DNA from: Caballeronia humi
GTDB lineage: Bacteria; Pseudomonadota; Gammaproteobacteria; Burkholderiales; Burkholderiaceae
Direction: 5' to 3'
Assembly: GCF_001544475.1 (NCBI RefSeq)
Contig: NZ_FCNW02000005.1
Coordinates: forward strand, 62,001-126,000
Length of the DNA stretch: 64,000 nucleotides
Position numbers and translations under genes: made by a program
Shown: piece by piece, positions 36,366 to 48,387 of the stretch
Layout of the letters: each line of letters opens with the position of its first letter
Position numbering within the stretch: the first letter of the stretch is position 1
Notes under the pieces: generated by a model
What the model was told of the DNA's origin: nothing
The model's database searches: none
What the model saw: the letters and a program-made list of their open reading frames with translations, nothing else

Positions 36366-37131
36366 TAAGCACCACCAGCGACAGAACAGTGAATTGAAGT
36401 ACAGGTACTCGTTTTCTTTCCGCTAGCTGAGCGACCGGAGTGACGCACTCGACTCGTCTGCGTCATCCGCTACGAAAATGGCTGGCGGCTTGTCGGGAAA
36501 GCGGAGCAACGCAATCATCGGTGAATGTGCGACGATGTCCATCGTGTTGAGCAGTGGCGTGCTCCACAGGTATGTCTGCGTGCTCTCCCGTGCTGCGCAA
36601 CAAAAGTCTTACCACTGTCTGGCGCCAATAGTGTAGATCAGCGAAAGATTATCGCCGGCGCAGCCGGCTTTCAAGGCGGGCCGCCGCGCGCGCCTTTACA
36701 ACACGGACCCGAAGCCATCTTCCTTGCTGAACTGGTGAGACGAGCGATTGGAGACCTAGGAGCAGCAGGAGGCCGGCGTGGACGTCCGTCCGCTGAGCCT
36801 TCAAAGCAGCCGCTGAGGTCACGAAGCCCCGAAAAGCAGTTCAGGGTCGATCTGAGACGCTCGGCATTCGCTGGGACAAACAAGATAAAACGAATCCGCG
36901 AACCGCTTCCGCTGCGCGAAATCATTCGACGAAAAGCCTACGATTCGCCCGACCAAGCACGAATCTGCCAACCACCCGATGTAGTACCCACGTGCTACGT
37001 TTCCTCAAGCAGCTTTCAAACCGATACGCGCCTGTCAACCGTATTTCAGCGGTGTAAAGTAAACCGGCACCGGCCGCACGCGAAGGACGCAAGCACCCGC
37101 CGACTCTAGTGCCCCATCCAAAGCCTCAGGA
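36366..37131. other. Gene-free stretch upstream of the hybrid kinase
   Basis: About 765 bases without a gene I can support. A 194-codon frame at 36525-37109 has an unlikely composition (arginine, proline and cysteine rich), no ribosome site and no recognisable domain. The region is mixed in composition and may hold decayed DNA from the insertion that brought in the AT-rich genes. The promoter of the kinase-regulator operon should lie near its right end. Confidence 0.4.
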
Positions 37132-40280
<3,149 letters not shown>

Positions 40281-40284
<4 letters not shown>

Positions 40285-42056
40285 ACCGCCCGCTGATCCT
40301 CGTTGTCGAGGACATTCCGGCCAACCTGTCGATCCTGCTCGATCTGCTGAGCGCCAACGGTTTCTCGGTCTCGGTCGCGGAGGACGGCGAGAGCGCGCTC
40401 GAGGAGATCGAATACGCGACGCCCGACCTGATCCTGCTCGACGTGATGATGCCTGGCCTCGACGGCTTCGCGACCTGCGCGCGTCTCAAGTCGAATCCTG
40501 CGACGCGCGACATTCCCGTGATCTTCATGAGCGCGCTCACCGATACCGTCGACAAGGTGAAGGGCCTCGAACTCGGCGCCGTCGACTACATCACCAAGCC
40601 GTTTCAGCACGAAGAAGTGCTCGCGCGTGTCGGCACGCACCTCGAAATCAAGCGGCTCGCGGCGCGGCTTGGAGAGAGCGAGCAGCGGCTCACGAGCATC
40701 ATCGATTCAGCAATGGACGCGATCATCGCGCTCGACGAAGCGGGCCACGTCACGCTCTTCAATCGCGCGGCGGAGCGTGTGTTCCGATGCGCGGCGAGCG
40801 AAGCCATCGGCAAGACGTGCAACCGTTTTCTTTCGGAGCCGCTCTGCCGGATGCTCGGCGACTTCATGCGGGAAGAATGCCCGCAAGCGCCTCTGTGGGT
40901 GCCCGAAGGCTTCAGCGCCGTGCGTGCCGACGGCGAATCGTTCGCGATCGAAGCGACGTTGTCATGGGCCGAAGCGAGAGGACAGGGCATCTATACGCTC
41001 ATCCTGCGCGATATCGAGGAACGCAGGAAAGCGGAGGCCGAAGTCGGCCAGTTGCGCGGACTGAACCGGTGTTTGCAGGAAGAGTTGCGCGAAGCAAAGG
41101 CGGGCGAAGACCTGATCGGTCCCGAAGGATTGCGGTCCGTGCTGGAGCAGGTGCGCCTCGTCGCCCGCACCGATGCATCGGTGCTCGTGAGCGGCGAGAC
41201 GGGCACGGGCAAGGAACTGATCGCTCAGGCAATCCACCGCATGAGTCCGCGCGCGGGGCGGCAGTTCGTCAAGCTCAATTGCGCTGCCCTGCCGGCCAAC
41301 CTCATCGAGAGTGAATTGTTCGGGCACGAGAAGGGAGCGTTTACCGGCGCGCTGGCTCGCAAGGCGGGGCGTTTCGAACTGGCCGATGGCGGCACGTTGT
41401 TCCTCGACGAGATCGGCGAACTGGCTATCGACCTTCAGGCGAAACTGCTGCGCGTGCTGCAGGACGGCGAATTTGAACGGCTCGGCGGCACGCGCACGCA
41501 GAAGGCCGATGTGCGCATCGTCGCGGCGACCAACCGGAGCCTCGCCGACGAAGCCGCCGCGGGCCGCTTTCGTGCCGACCTCTACTACCGGCTCAACGTA
41601 TTCCCCGTCGCGCTGCCGCCGCTGCGCGAGCGTCGTGCGGATATTGCGCCGCTCGCCGCGCACTTCGTGCGGCGTTTCGCGGCGAAGTATGGCAAGCACA
41701 TCGACGCGATATCGGAACGGCAACTGGCCGTGCTCGAAGGCTACCGGTGGCCGGGCAATGTGCGCGAGCTTCAGCATGTGGTCGAGCGCGCAGTCATCCT
41801 GACGCAGGGATCGCAACTCGCGCTCGGCGACTGGTTCAGGGACGACACCCCGCCGTCCAGTCCAGCGCCATCAGGACGCGCTGACGAGCCTGCCGCGACG
41901 CTCGAAGAGGCGGAGCGGCTCCATATCCTCAAGGTGCTCGACGAGACGGGCTGGCGCGTGAGCGGCAAGGCGGGCGCCGCCGAGCGGCTCGGCCTCAAGC
42001 CGACGACGCTCGAATCGCGCATGAAGCGCCTCGCGATCACGCGTAAAACTCATTGA
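40281..42056 (+). CDS. Sigma-54-dependent response regulator: REC-PAS-AAA+-HTH
   Basis: A 591-residue enhancer-binding protein. The receiver (about 1-120) has E10/D11 and phospho-aspartate D54 in [17 protein letters not shown] domain follows (about 130-255). The sigma-54 AAA+ domain (about 275-510) contains Walker [10 protein letters not shown] (near 303), the GAFTGA loop that contacts sigma-54 (about 352-357), and Walker [14 protein letters not shown] Fis-type HTH is at the C terminus ([19 protein letters not shown]). A PAS between REC and AAA+ is uncommon in NtrC-type regulators and adds a second input. It is coupled to the hybrid kinase by ATGA, and a sigma-54 promoter lies 140 bases past its stop. 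Confidence 0.93.
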
Positions 42057-42059
42057 CGG

Positions 42060-42088
42060 TCCCGAGATTTCGGGAATCTCACGAAATC
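42060..42088. promoter_or_regulatory. Overlapping inverted repeats upstream of the sigma-54 promoter
   Basis: Two dyads overlap just after the regulator stop. TCCCGA-GATT-TCGGGA (42060-42075) is a 6-bp stem with a 4-base loop, and GATTTCG-N9-CGAAATC (42066-42088) is a 7-bp dyad. They end about 108 bases upstream of the -24 element at 42198, the usual distance for an enhancer bound by a Fis-type HTH dimer. No T-tract follows, so a terminator is less likely. Confidence 0.45.
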
Positions 42089-42195
42089 CGCTGCGAAAGC
42101 AGGGGCGGAAGAGGCATCGGAAGGCATCGCTTCGCAACGTCGCGGAGCCTTTCCCAGCAAGCCTCACAGCATTAAACGCCGCTCTCGTGAAGCAC

Positions 42196-42212
42196 TTGGC
42201 ACGTCTCTCGCA
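42196..42212 (+). promoter_or_regulatory. Sigma-54 (RpoN) promoter
   Basis: TTGGCACG-TCTC-TCGCA matches the RpoN consensus YTGGCACG-N4-TTGCW at all positions except one T-to-C in the -12 box. The invariant GG (42198-42199) and GC (42210-42211) are exactly ten bases apart. Transcription would begin near 42223, giving a leader of about 70 bases to the secreted-repeat gene. It lies directly downstream of a sigma-54 activator gene, the natural autoregulon arrangement. Confidence 0.8.
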
Positions 42213-42291
42213 TTAATAAGCGCTCGCAATACGCGCCGTTAGTCGAGGTGCCCATTGCGTCCATCGTGAATCCGAAACGAGAGAGTGCGTG

Positions 42292-42708
42292 ATGAGCAAA
42301 TCAATGTGCGTCGGTGCGGCAGTCGCAGGCTTGAGCCTGATCGGCGCGGTCCCCGACTCCGACATCCTGTCGGCAATCAACGGCATGACCGTCTACATCT
42401 ACGATAAAGACGCCGCCGCGAGCCCTACCGGCCCGTGCCACGGCACCTGCACGGCGGTCTGGCCGCGTGTCCCGGCGAGCGCGATGCCGCAGGGCGAGGG
42501 GATCGGCGCCATCGTCCACGAGGACGGCGTGACGCAGGCGGCGTACGAGGGGCATCCCGTCCACTACTACGCGGGCGACCGGAAGCCCGGCGACGCGAAC
42601 GGCGACGAGATCGGCAGCATCTGGCACGCGATCCGGCCTGCCGCGCGCGCGAATCCCGCGATGTATGCGCCGGTGACGACAGCCGCATCCGGCTTCGACG
42701 ACTTCTGA
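42292..42708 (+). CDS. Secreted protein with Y-x-Y-x-x-D repeat motif (COG4315-like)
   Basis: A 138-residue secreted or lipid-associated protein. After a short signal-like N terminus (CVGAAVAGLSLIGAV) comes the motif MTVYIYDKDAAASPTGPCHGTC-type (tyrosine-rich strand, cysteine pair, then WPRVPAS) and a second half HPVHYYAGDRKPGDANGDEIGSIWHAI, the two halves of the PF03640 'secreted repeat' fold. Function is unknown; relatives sit in the periplasm or on the surface. It is the first gene behind the sigma-54 promoter. A GTG one codon upstream is an alternative start. Confidence 0.8.
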   Translation: MSKSMCVGAAVAGLSLIGAVPDSDILSAINGMTVYIYDKDAAASPTGPCHGTCTAVWPRVPASAMPQGEGIGAIVHEDGVTQAAYEGHPVHYYAGDRKPGDANGDEIGSIWHAIRPAARANPAMYAPVTTAASGFDDF

Positions 42709-42719
42709 CGGAATTACCC

Positions 42720-43382
42720 ATGTCGACGATGAAGTGGATGACGATCGATGAGATGAACACAGGCGTGCCGCTGCCCGGCGGTTATCGGCTTCAGTTGCTC
42801 GGTCGCGCGGAGATCGGCGACGTGATCGATTCGGTCGCGGCGTGGTATCCGGACATCAGCGTCGGCGGCGCGAGCTGTCACCTGCGTGACGATTATCTGG
42901 CGACGCGCGTGTCGCTCGCGGCCGAGGAGGAGAAGGACGTGCTTGTCGTGCTGATCAAACGGGGAGACGCGCTCGCGGGCCTCTTCTCGTGCGAGCGCGA
43001 CCGCGACACGCTTGCGCTGTATGCGCGCCTTGCCGTGATCGCGCCGCATCATCGCGGCGCGCGTCTGGGACACGCCTGCATCGTGCTCGCTGAGTGCCTC
43101 GCGCGGCATATGGGCATGGGGATGATCTACGGCATGGCCACGCTCAAGATTCCCCATGTGCAGATTGCGTTCGAGGCGCTCGGCTGGCGGCTCATCGGCA
43201 TCGCGCCGGGATTCGATCGCGAGATGGTGGCGCCGGGCGTGGTGAAGCGCGTGTACGAGGCGGTTTACGCGAAGGTGCTGGTCGCGCAAGCGGATCTGCT
43301 GCAGCCGCATACGCGCAACCTGACGCCGTGCACGAGGCGGTTTTTTTGCGCGCTGTTTCCGGATCAGGCGTTGTCGTGTTGA
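42720..43382 (+). CDS. GNAT-like acetyltransferase in the sigma-54 operon
   Basis: A 220-residue protein with a GNAT-type core: LVVLIKRGDALAGLFSCERD strand pair, LYARLAVIAPHHRGARLGHACIVLAECLARHMG (a variant acetyl-CoA loop and helix), and the later IAFEALGWRLIGIAPGFDRE. It is 11 bases after the secreted-repeat gene and should be co-transcribed from the sigma-54 promoter. A hairpin followed by a T-run lies inside its last codons (43324-43347), which could terminate the operon while still coding. Substrate unknown; the pairing with a secreted protein suggests a modification role, which is speculative. Confidence 0.7.
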   Translation: MSTMKWMTIDEMNTGVPLPGGYRLQLLGRAEIGDVIDSVAAWYPDISVGGASCHLRDDYLATRVSLAAEEEKDVLVVLIKRGDALAGLFSCERDRDTLALYARLAVIAPHHRGARLGHACIVLAECLARHMGMGMIYGMATLKIPHVQIAFEALGWRLIGIAPGFDREMVAPGVVKRVYEAVYAKVLVAQADLLQPHTRNLTPCTRRFFCALFPDQALSC

Positions 43383-43440
43383 GGCGGCTGACTACCACGG
43401 CAACCTCCCAAATCGCTCACGCAACGCGCGGCACTCGGCA

Positions 43441-43776
43441 TGGGACACACGTCTAAGCGGTGTTGTCACGTTATCCACGCTGGTGCAGGATGCGAAGCGG
43501 CCGGTCGGTTCCGCTGAGCGCGTGACCGGTGTCGTGGGCGCGATATCTTCGGCGTCCAACAAGGAGAGCAGCAACATCCAGCAAGTGAACCTCGCCGTCA
43601 CACAGATGGACGAGGTCACTCAGCCAAACGCGGCACGCGTCGAACAGGCATAGGCAGCGGCAGCGGCAGCGGCTGCGCTCGCGGAAGAGGAAGAGTCCCT
43701 GCGGGAAGCGGTGGCGATCTTCAGGCTGCGCGGCAACGATCGCGCCGATATCGATCGGGCGATGCGATTGGCGTAG
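43441..43776 (+). pseudogene. Decayed C-terminal fragment of a methyl-accepting chemotaxis protein
   Basis: In one frame the DNA reads ERVTGVVGAISSASNKESSN, IQQVNLAVTQMDEVTQ and PNAARVEQA, then a TAG stop at 43651-43653, then an alanine run and EEEESLREAVAIFRLRG to a final TAG. This is the end of a chemoreceptor signalling domain (family pattern: RVTDIM-x-EIxxAS, ...QVNxAVxQMDxxTQQNAALVEQAAAA...EAVxxFRL). The stop, several substitutions and loss of everything upstream make it a relic. It lies between the sigma-54 operon and the eCIS flank. Confidence 0.8.
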
Positions 43777-44012
43777 TTGGCGGCATAAGTAGTCTGGAAA
43801 AGGGGGGCTGGGCCAACTATCCTTGAACCATGCGAGAAAGTGGAAACCGCAAGCGCATCGACGGCCCGCAGTTCAACTCATGCAGGAACCTCAACTCTCG
43901 GATGAGCGAAAAAAGCGCGCTATCAGTTGTTGCGCGGGCTGGCCACGGGCGAATGCTGTCCTTTCGCGTGTGAGGCAGCAGTGATTTCGATCAGGTTTGG
44001 AGAGGGGCGATC

Positions 44013-45893
44013 ATGCGAGCACGTCGGGACTATCACCTGGAGGGGCACACCCCGATAGCGAAATCACGTCAGGCCGTTCCGGCGAATGCGACTGTCGCCT
44101 CGCGAGGACCTGCGCATCAAATCCTGCAACTGCAACGCGCCCTTGGAAACCATAAGGTCGGTCAGCTCCTGCAGTCTCAAGGATTCGCGCAACGACAGTG
44201 GCCTGCCGGTGTCGAATCCCTGCGTGAGACCGCCGACTCAAACGCGATCTCACGGGCTGCGTTCGAGCAGGCGACAAGTCGGCCGCCCGGCGAGTTGCCC
44301 TACCGTTCTACGCTCGAACGGTCGTTCGGCACGAGCTTTGGCGGAGTGCAGGCGCACCTCGGTACCGATGAAGCGAAGAGCGGCCTTCGCCTGCTAGGCG
44401 CTCAGGCGGCGGCGAGCGGAGAGCGGATCGCGTTTCGCGACGCCAGCCCGTCGCTCGGTCTGGTCGCGCATGAAGCCGCGCATGTCGTTCAGCAGCGCGC
44501 CGCGGGCGGCCCTGTTCAACTCAAGGCGTTGAATCTCGGTGCGGCTTCCGGTGACGCCGAGGCACGTGCCGACGCGGCTGCGGCAGCCGTGGTTGCCGGT
44601 TTCGACGCGCCACACGTCGGCACGGCCCCGCATGCCATCTATCGGGCGCTGGAGACTCGCGGCGGCACCTGGAGCACGCCGACCTATTCCGCAGCCGCGG
44701 CGGGTACGGGCGTCACGGGAGATCCGGTGGGTTGCCAGATCAAGCTGCACTTCACTCCAAACGAACTCGTCGAGGCGCCAGCAGGTGGCATTGGGATCAC
44801 GCAAAGCGTGAAGAGCATGAAGGCGTCGACGGCCCACGGCGCCAACGACACCTTCGCGCCGCCAAGCGATCCCGGCAAGGCGATGGTCACGCTGCCCGCG
44901 GGAAGTGCGGACCCCGGTCGTGGCATGGACCGCAACATTTACCCGCCCGATCCGGCTGGGCCTGGTGGCGCTCGTGCCGTGCCTAACACCAACCCGATGT
45001 ACGGCGTCTACAATCCGGCGGGTGGCGTCGCGACTTCGCTGAATGCGCAGACACCGTCGGTCGGTGCGACAAAGTTCGGTGCGCACGTCCGAAAGGCGGA
45101 CGGCAAGCTCGATGCGGCGGTGGACGCAGTGCTCGAAGATTCTCCTTCGCGCCGGCTGGAGTTCGATAAACAGACTTTCGAGCAGACCTTCGAATCGACC
45201 GCGCTGATCATGTCCGGGCCGCTCGCCAACTCGTATCTTGGCTCGGTGCGGTGGGGCTATCGCTCTGACGAGCACGCCGTATCGAACCTTGTACCGTTGG
45301 CCATCGTTGAACAGGGGACCCCATCGGCCGCGTTCAATGCAGCGGCGCAAAAGTGGAACAGCGCAGTCTTGCCCGACCGCGCCAATCCCGGAACGACCTA
45401 CGATACCGTCGACCTCCCGATCGACAATCAGCGCCGCCCAAGCGAAATGCCGACGATCGAGCTTTTGACGAAGCTGACGCAGATCGACGCCGAGATCGCC
45501 GCCGCTGCTGGCCCAGCCAGGATGCAGAAGGAACTGGAGAAGCGGGGGCTCGAGAACGAGGCGCGCACCCGCCATATGCGTATTTCGGTGAAGGTCAACG
45601 CAACAGAGGACTGGATAGGTTCCGACGAGACGTACTGCCGCGTCATCGGGCCACACGGTACGGTCACGACGCCGGTGCACGACCTCAAGAAGGGGCAATC
45701 ATTCGTGTTCGACATTGCGCTGGGTGCGGCCCTGCCCGGGACCGGTGCGTTGACCATTCAGGTGTTCGACCAGGACTGGCCGGACAGCGACGACCTGCTG
45801 GTTTCGATGACCATGCCGGCGCCGTTCGCGCCCGTCACCAACACAGCGACGATGGACGGCGCCAACTATAACGTCACCGCGTCCTTTGCGTAA
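44013..45893 (+). CDS. DUF4157 (eCIS-core) protein with HExxH motif and C2-like C terminus
   Basis: A 626-residue protein. Residues about 90-170 match DUF4157/eCIS-core, beginning LPYRSTLERSFGTSFGGVQAH and ending with the zinc-metallopeptidase-like LVAHEAAHVVQQRAAG (H153, E154, H157). The core domain is the known N-terminal marker of proteins associated with extracellular contractile injection systems. The middle (YLGSVRWGYRSDEHAVSNLVPL region) and a C2-like C-terminal barrel (ATEDWIGSDETYCRVIG, then FDQDWPDSDDLLVS) recur in such cargo-like proteins. It has a ribosome site (GGAGAGGGG). Likely an eCIS-associated toxin or assembly factor; the proteolytic activity is unproven. Confidence 0.88.
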   Translation: MRARRDYHLEGHTPIAKSRQAVPANATVASRGPAHQILQLQRALGNHKVGQLLQSQGFAQRQWPAGVESLRETADSNAISRAAFEQATSRPPGELPYRSTLERSFGTSFGGVQAHLGTDEAKSGLRLLGAQAAASGERIAFRDASPSLGLVAHEAAHVVQQRAAGGPVQLKALNLGAASGDAEARADAAAAAVVAGFDAPHVGTAPHAIYRALETRGGTWSTPTYSAAAAGTGVTGDPVGCQIKLHFTPNELVEAPAGGIGITQSVKSMKASTAHGANDTFAPPSDPGKAMVTLPAGSADPGRGMDRNIYPPDPAGPGGARAVPNTNPMYGVYNPAGGVATSLNAQTPSVGATKFGAHVRKADGKLDAAVDAVLEDSPSRRLEFDKQTFEQTFESTALIMSGPLANSYLGSVRWGYRSDEHAVSNLVPLAIVEQGTPSAAFNAAAQKWNSAVLPDRANPGTTYDTVDLPIDNQRRPSEMPTIELLTKLTQIDAEIAAAAGPARMQKELEKRGLENEARTRHMRISVKVNATEDWIGSDETYCRVIGPHGTVTTPVHDLKKGQSFVFDIALGAALPGTGALTIQVFDQDWPDSDDLLVSMTMPAPFAPVTNTATMDGANYNVTASFA

Positions 45894-46372
45894 TGAAGCC
45901 ATCGAAGCTCATGGCAGTCGCGTTCGTCGCGCTGCTTTCGCAGGGACACGCCGAGTCTGGAAAGGAAGGACTTATGCCCGCCATGCAAATGACAGCCTCC
46001 GCGAAGGGTGCTCACCTGTCCATCACCTGGAAGAACACGGGCAGCACACCGCTTCGGGTCGCGACGCACGTCTTCGCCGGCGAGAAACACTTCGACTGGC
46101 TGACCGTCACGCTGACCGGCCGCGACGGCCGTGCGCGCAAGCTGAGTTTCACGGACAATCGCGACGAGTCGGCCCCTGTCGTCATCGATCTCGTGCCCGG
46201 CGCCATTACCGGCGAGACGATCGATCTGGACGCGTGGGCCTCGCGCGCGGCCAATGGCGCCAGGCCGCTTGCCACTGGCCGCTACCAGGCCACGATCGTG
46301 TACGACACCACCCATGAGACCTCCGTGTGGGCGGGGCACCTCGAGGCTGCGGCAACAGTGGATGTTCCATAA
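45893..46372 (+). CDS. Small periplasmic beta-sandwich protein next to the DUF4157 gene
   Basis: A 159-residue protein with an N-terminal export signal (KLMAVAFVALLSQGHA, cleavage expected after residue 20). The mature part is beta-rich and looks like an immunoglobulin-type sandwich (HLSITWKNTGSTPLRVATHVF, WLTVTLTGRDGRARKLSF, ending GRYQATIVYDTT). Its ATG overlaps the DUF4157 stop (TAATG), so it is translated with it. A periplasmic partner directly coupled to a toxin-like gene is a candidate immunity or chaperone protein. I recognise no named family. Confidence 0.72.
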   Translation: MKPSKLMAVAFVALLSQGHAESGKEGLMPAMQMTASAKGAHLSITWKNTGSTPLRVATHVFAGEKHFDWLTVTLTGRDGRARKLSFTDNRDESAPVVIDLVPGAITGETIDLDAWASRAANGARPLATGRYQATIVYDTTHETSVWAGHLEAAATVDVP

Positions 46373-46629
46373 GACACTGCACTGTTGCCCGCTGATCCGG
46401 TCTCATTCAACCGGCCCGTAGTGAGACGGCGAACACAGTCCGCACCGATCCACGAAACACACGAGCTCGGCATTGAAAACCGCCGCGCAGCCAGCTACTC
46501 TTTTCGACAGTGCGGCCGCGCGGAAAAGTCGCCTGTCGCCCGGCGGATTTCACCGGGCCGGTCGCGGAGTTCGACCGTGAGAGGATTGCATCGACTTCTT
46601 CCGATGGTTCGACATCCGGAGGTCATGAC

Positions 46630-48006
46630 ATGAACGCTGGCAATAGCGCACAACCTTTCTGCTTCATGGTGATGCCCTTCGGCAGAAAGCAGACCCAGGC
46701 CGAGCCTGGTAAGGGCCCCGAAGAAGTCGACTTCAATTCGCTATGGGACAAGGCGTTCTTCCCGCTGCTCGCCGAACTCGGCTATCGGCCGATACGCGCC
46801 GATCAGGAAACGGGCGCACTCATCATCAACCAGATGTTCCAGCGTCTTTACTTTTCCGACCTGGTGCTCGTGGATCTCTCCGTGCCGAACGGCAACGTCT
46901 ACTACGAAATGGGCGTGCGCCATTCCGTCAAGGAAAAGGAATGCGTGCTGCTGGCGGCGGACTGGTCGAGGCAACTGTTCGACGTCGCGCAGATGCGCAC
47001 GCTTCGCTATCCGCTGCCGCGCGGCGACGTCGACGACGCAATGGGACAAGCGATCCGCGACGCGCTGCGTCCGTCGATTGCGAAGATGCGGGCGACGCGA
47101 TCGCCGGTGCACGAGCTATTGCAAGGTTACCCCGGCAAAGTGCACGAATCCTGCGCGACCGGCGTGCGCGACCAGATCGACGCACTCGAGGCCTTCCAGG
47201 CGGACATGCGTATGCTGCGTTCGCTGCCGGTTTCGCTGCGACGCGGGAAAGTCGCGGAAATACGCGAGAAATATGGGTCGCAGGTCGGCATTCCGACGAT
47301 AGCCACCGGATTGCTCCGTCTGATCATCAGTTGCGTCCAAACGGACGGGCACTGGCAAGAGGTCCTCACTTACATCGATGAACTCGATCCCGAGCTTGCG
47401 AAAGAGCCGTTCGTTCGAGAGCAACGCGCGCTGGCGCTGGGGAAGCTGAATCAACCGATGGAGGCAATCGCGGAACTCAAGCAACTCGTTGCGAACGACG
47501 GCGCCACCTCCGAGCGGGAAGGTCTGCTGGGCGGGCGCTACAAGGAGCTCATGCGCGCCGCCTTCGACGCAGGGAAAACCACGGAGGGCATCCATTTTCG
47601 CAATCTGTCGATCCAGCATTACGAGCGAGGCATGCAACTCGACCTGAACGATTTCTTCCCATCGTCGAATCTGGCGCGGCTGTACCGGGCGCGCAACGGC
47701 AAGGGCGACGAGTCGCGGGCCGAAACGGCGCTGCACGTGACGAGCGCCGCGTGTCAGCGCGCACTGTCCCGCGGAACCGAGAAGCAGTGGGTGCGCCCGA
47801 CGCTACTCGGCGTAGCGTTCGACATTCCCGACGCCGACATGGCCGAGGAACTGCTTGAACTCGTGGAGACGGAAGGGGCCGACACTTGGCAATTCACGAG
47901 CAGCTTGCAAAGTATTACCGAGAGCGTGCCGCACGTTAAGGATGACGCGGTCAGAGCACGCCTCGCGCTGGTCCTTGATCGACTGAGAGTGCTCGCGGGC
48001 CAGTGA
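46630..48006 (+). CDS. TRAFs-binding-like protein with TIR/deoxyribosyltransferase-like N terminus
   Basis: A 458-residue cytoplasmic protein. Residues about 9-130 form a nucleoside-deoxyribosyltransferase/TIR-like fold: CFMVMPFGRKQ, then IINQMFQRLYFSDLVLVDLSVPNGNVYYEMGVRH, where the conserved glutamate in YYEMG and the tyrosine pair line the pocket. The rest is helical and repeat-like (tetratricopeptide-type segments ALALGKLNQPMEAIAELKQL and later) as in the TRAFs-binding domain family. Start: ATG at 46630 with GGAGG seven bases upstream. Proteins of this form appear in NAD- or nucleotide-signalling conflict systems. It is followed by a TIR protein and a KGGTGR ATPase. Confidence 0.8.
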   Translation: MNAGNSAQPFCFMVMPFGRKQTQAEPGKGPEEVDFNSLWDKAFFPLLAELGYRPIRADQETGALIINQMFQRLYFSDLVLVDLSVPNGNVYYEMGVRHSVKEKECVLLAADWSRQLFDVAQMRTLRYPLPRGDVDDAMGQAIRDALRPSIAKMRATRSPVHELLQGYPGKVHESCATGVRDQIDALEAFQADMRMLRSLPVSLRRGKVAEIREKYGSQVGIPTIATGLLRLIISCVQTDGHWQEVLTYIDELDPELAKEPFVREQRALALGKLNQPMEAIAELKQLVANDGATSEREGLLGGRYKELMRAAFDAGKTTEGIHFRNLSIQHYERGMQLDLNDFFPSSNLARLYRARNGKGDESRAETALHVTSAACQRALSRGTEKQWVRPTLLGVAFDIPDADMAEELLELVETEGADTWQFTSSLQSITESVPHVKDDAVRARLALVLDRLRVLAGQ

Positions 48007-48387
48007 GCACGGTGTTGCCTGTGTGCGACGCACCACACTCGTGCGCACCTTACTTTGCATGGCGCGATGCGCGTCGTCTATCTTCCTCTTACCAATGCCG
48101 GGCATGAAGTTCGTCCAACGAACCTGTGTATGCACCCGCCGCGCCGCGCGAACGGCGAGTCGCTGACCGCGAGCGATCGTCCTGACCGGCCGCCCAGCAG
48201 GCTCCCACGGCGCTGAAGAACCCGGCTGGAAACAATGAACCGTGCGATGTCCTGACACGCGTGGGGTCCCGCCGTCCAGATCGCCTATTCTTTAAGTGAA
48301 TCGAGCATACGATCCGCACGAACATCGAGGCGCGCCGTCCGCCTCGACTACCGCACCGGAAAAATTGCCGCGAAGGGAACGAGGATC
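48007..48387. other. Gene-free spacer upstream of the TIR-ATPase pair
   Basis: About 380 bases without a supported gene. Frames here are short or shadow the neighbours. A possible -35/-10-like pair near 48055 (TTGCAT) and 48079 (TATCTT) is too weak to assign. A promoter for the TIR and ATPase genes is expected in this gap because a GGGAACGAGGA ribosome region precedes the TIR start at 48388. Confidence 0.4.

Noticed and set aside
36525-37109. A 194-codon frame
   Set aside because: No ribosome site, odd composition and no motif; left as gene-free DNA.
43324-43347. Hairpin followed by seven T as a terminator
   Set aside because: The stem is only four base pairs and lies inside the GNAT coding region; not enough to list as a terminator.
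43654-43677. GCAGCG tandem run as a microsatellite
   Set aside because: It is the alanine run common in chemoreceptor tails, already part of the MCP relic.
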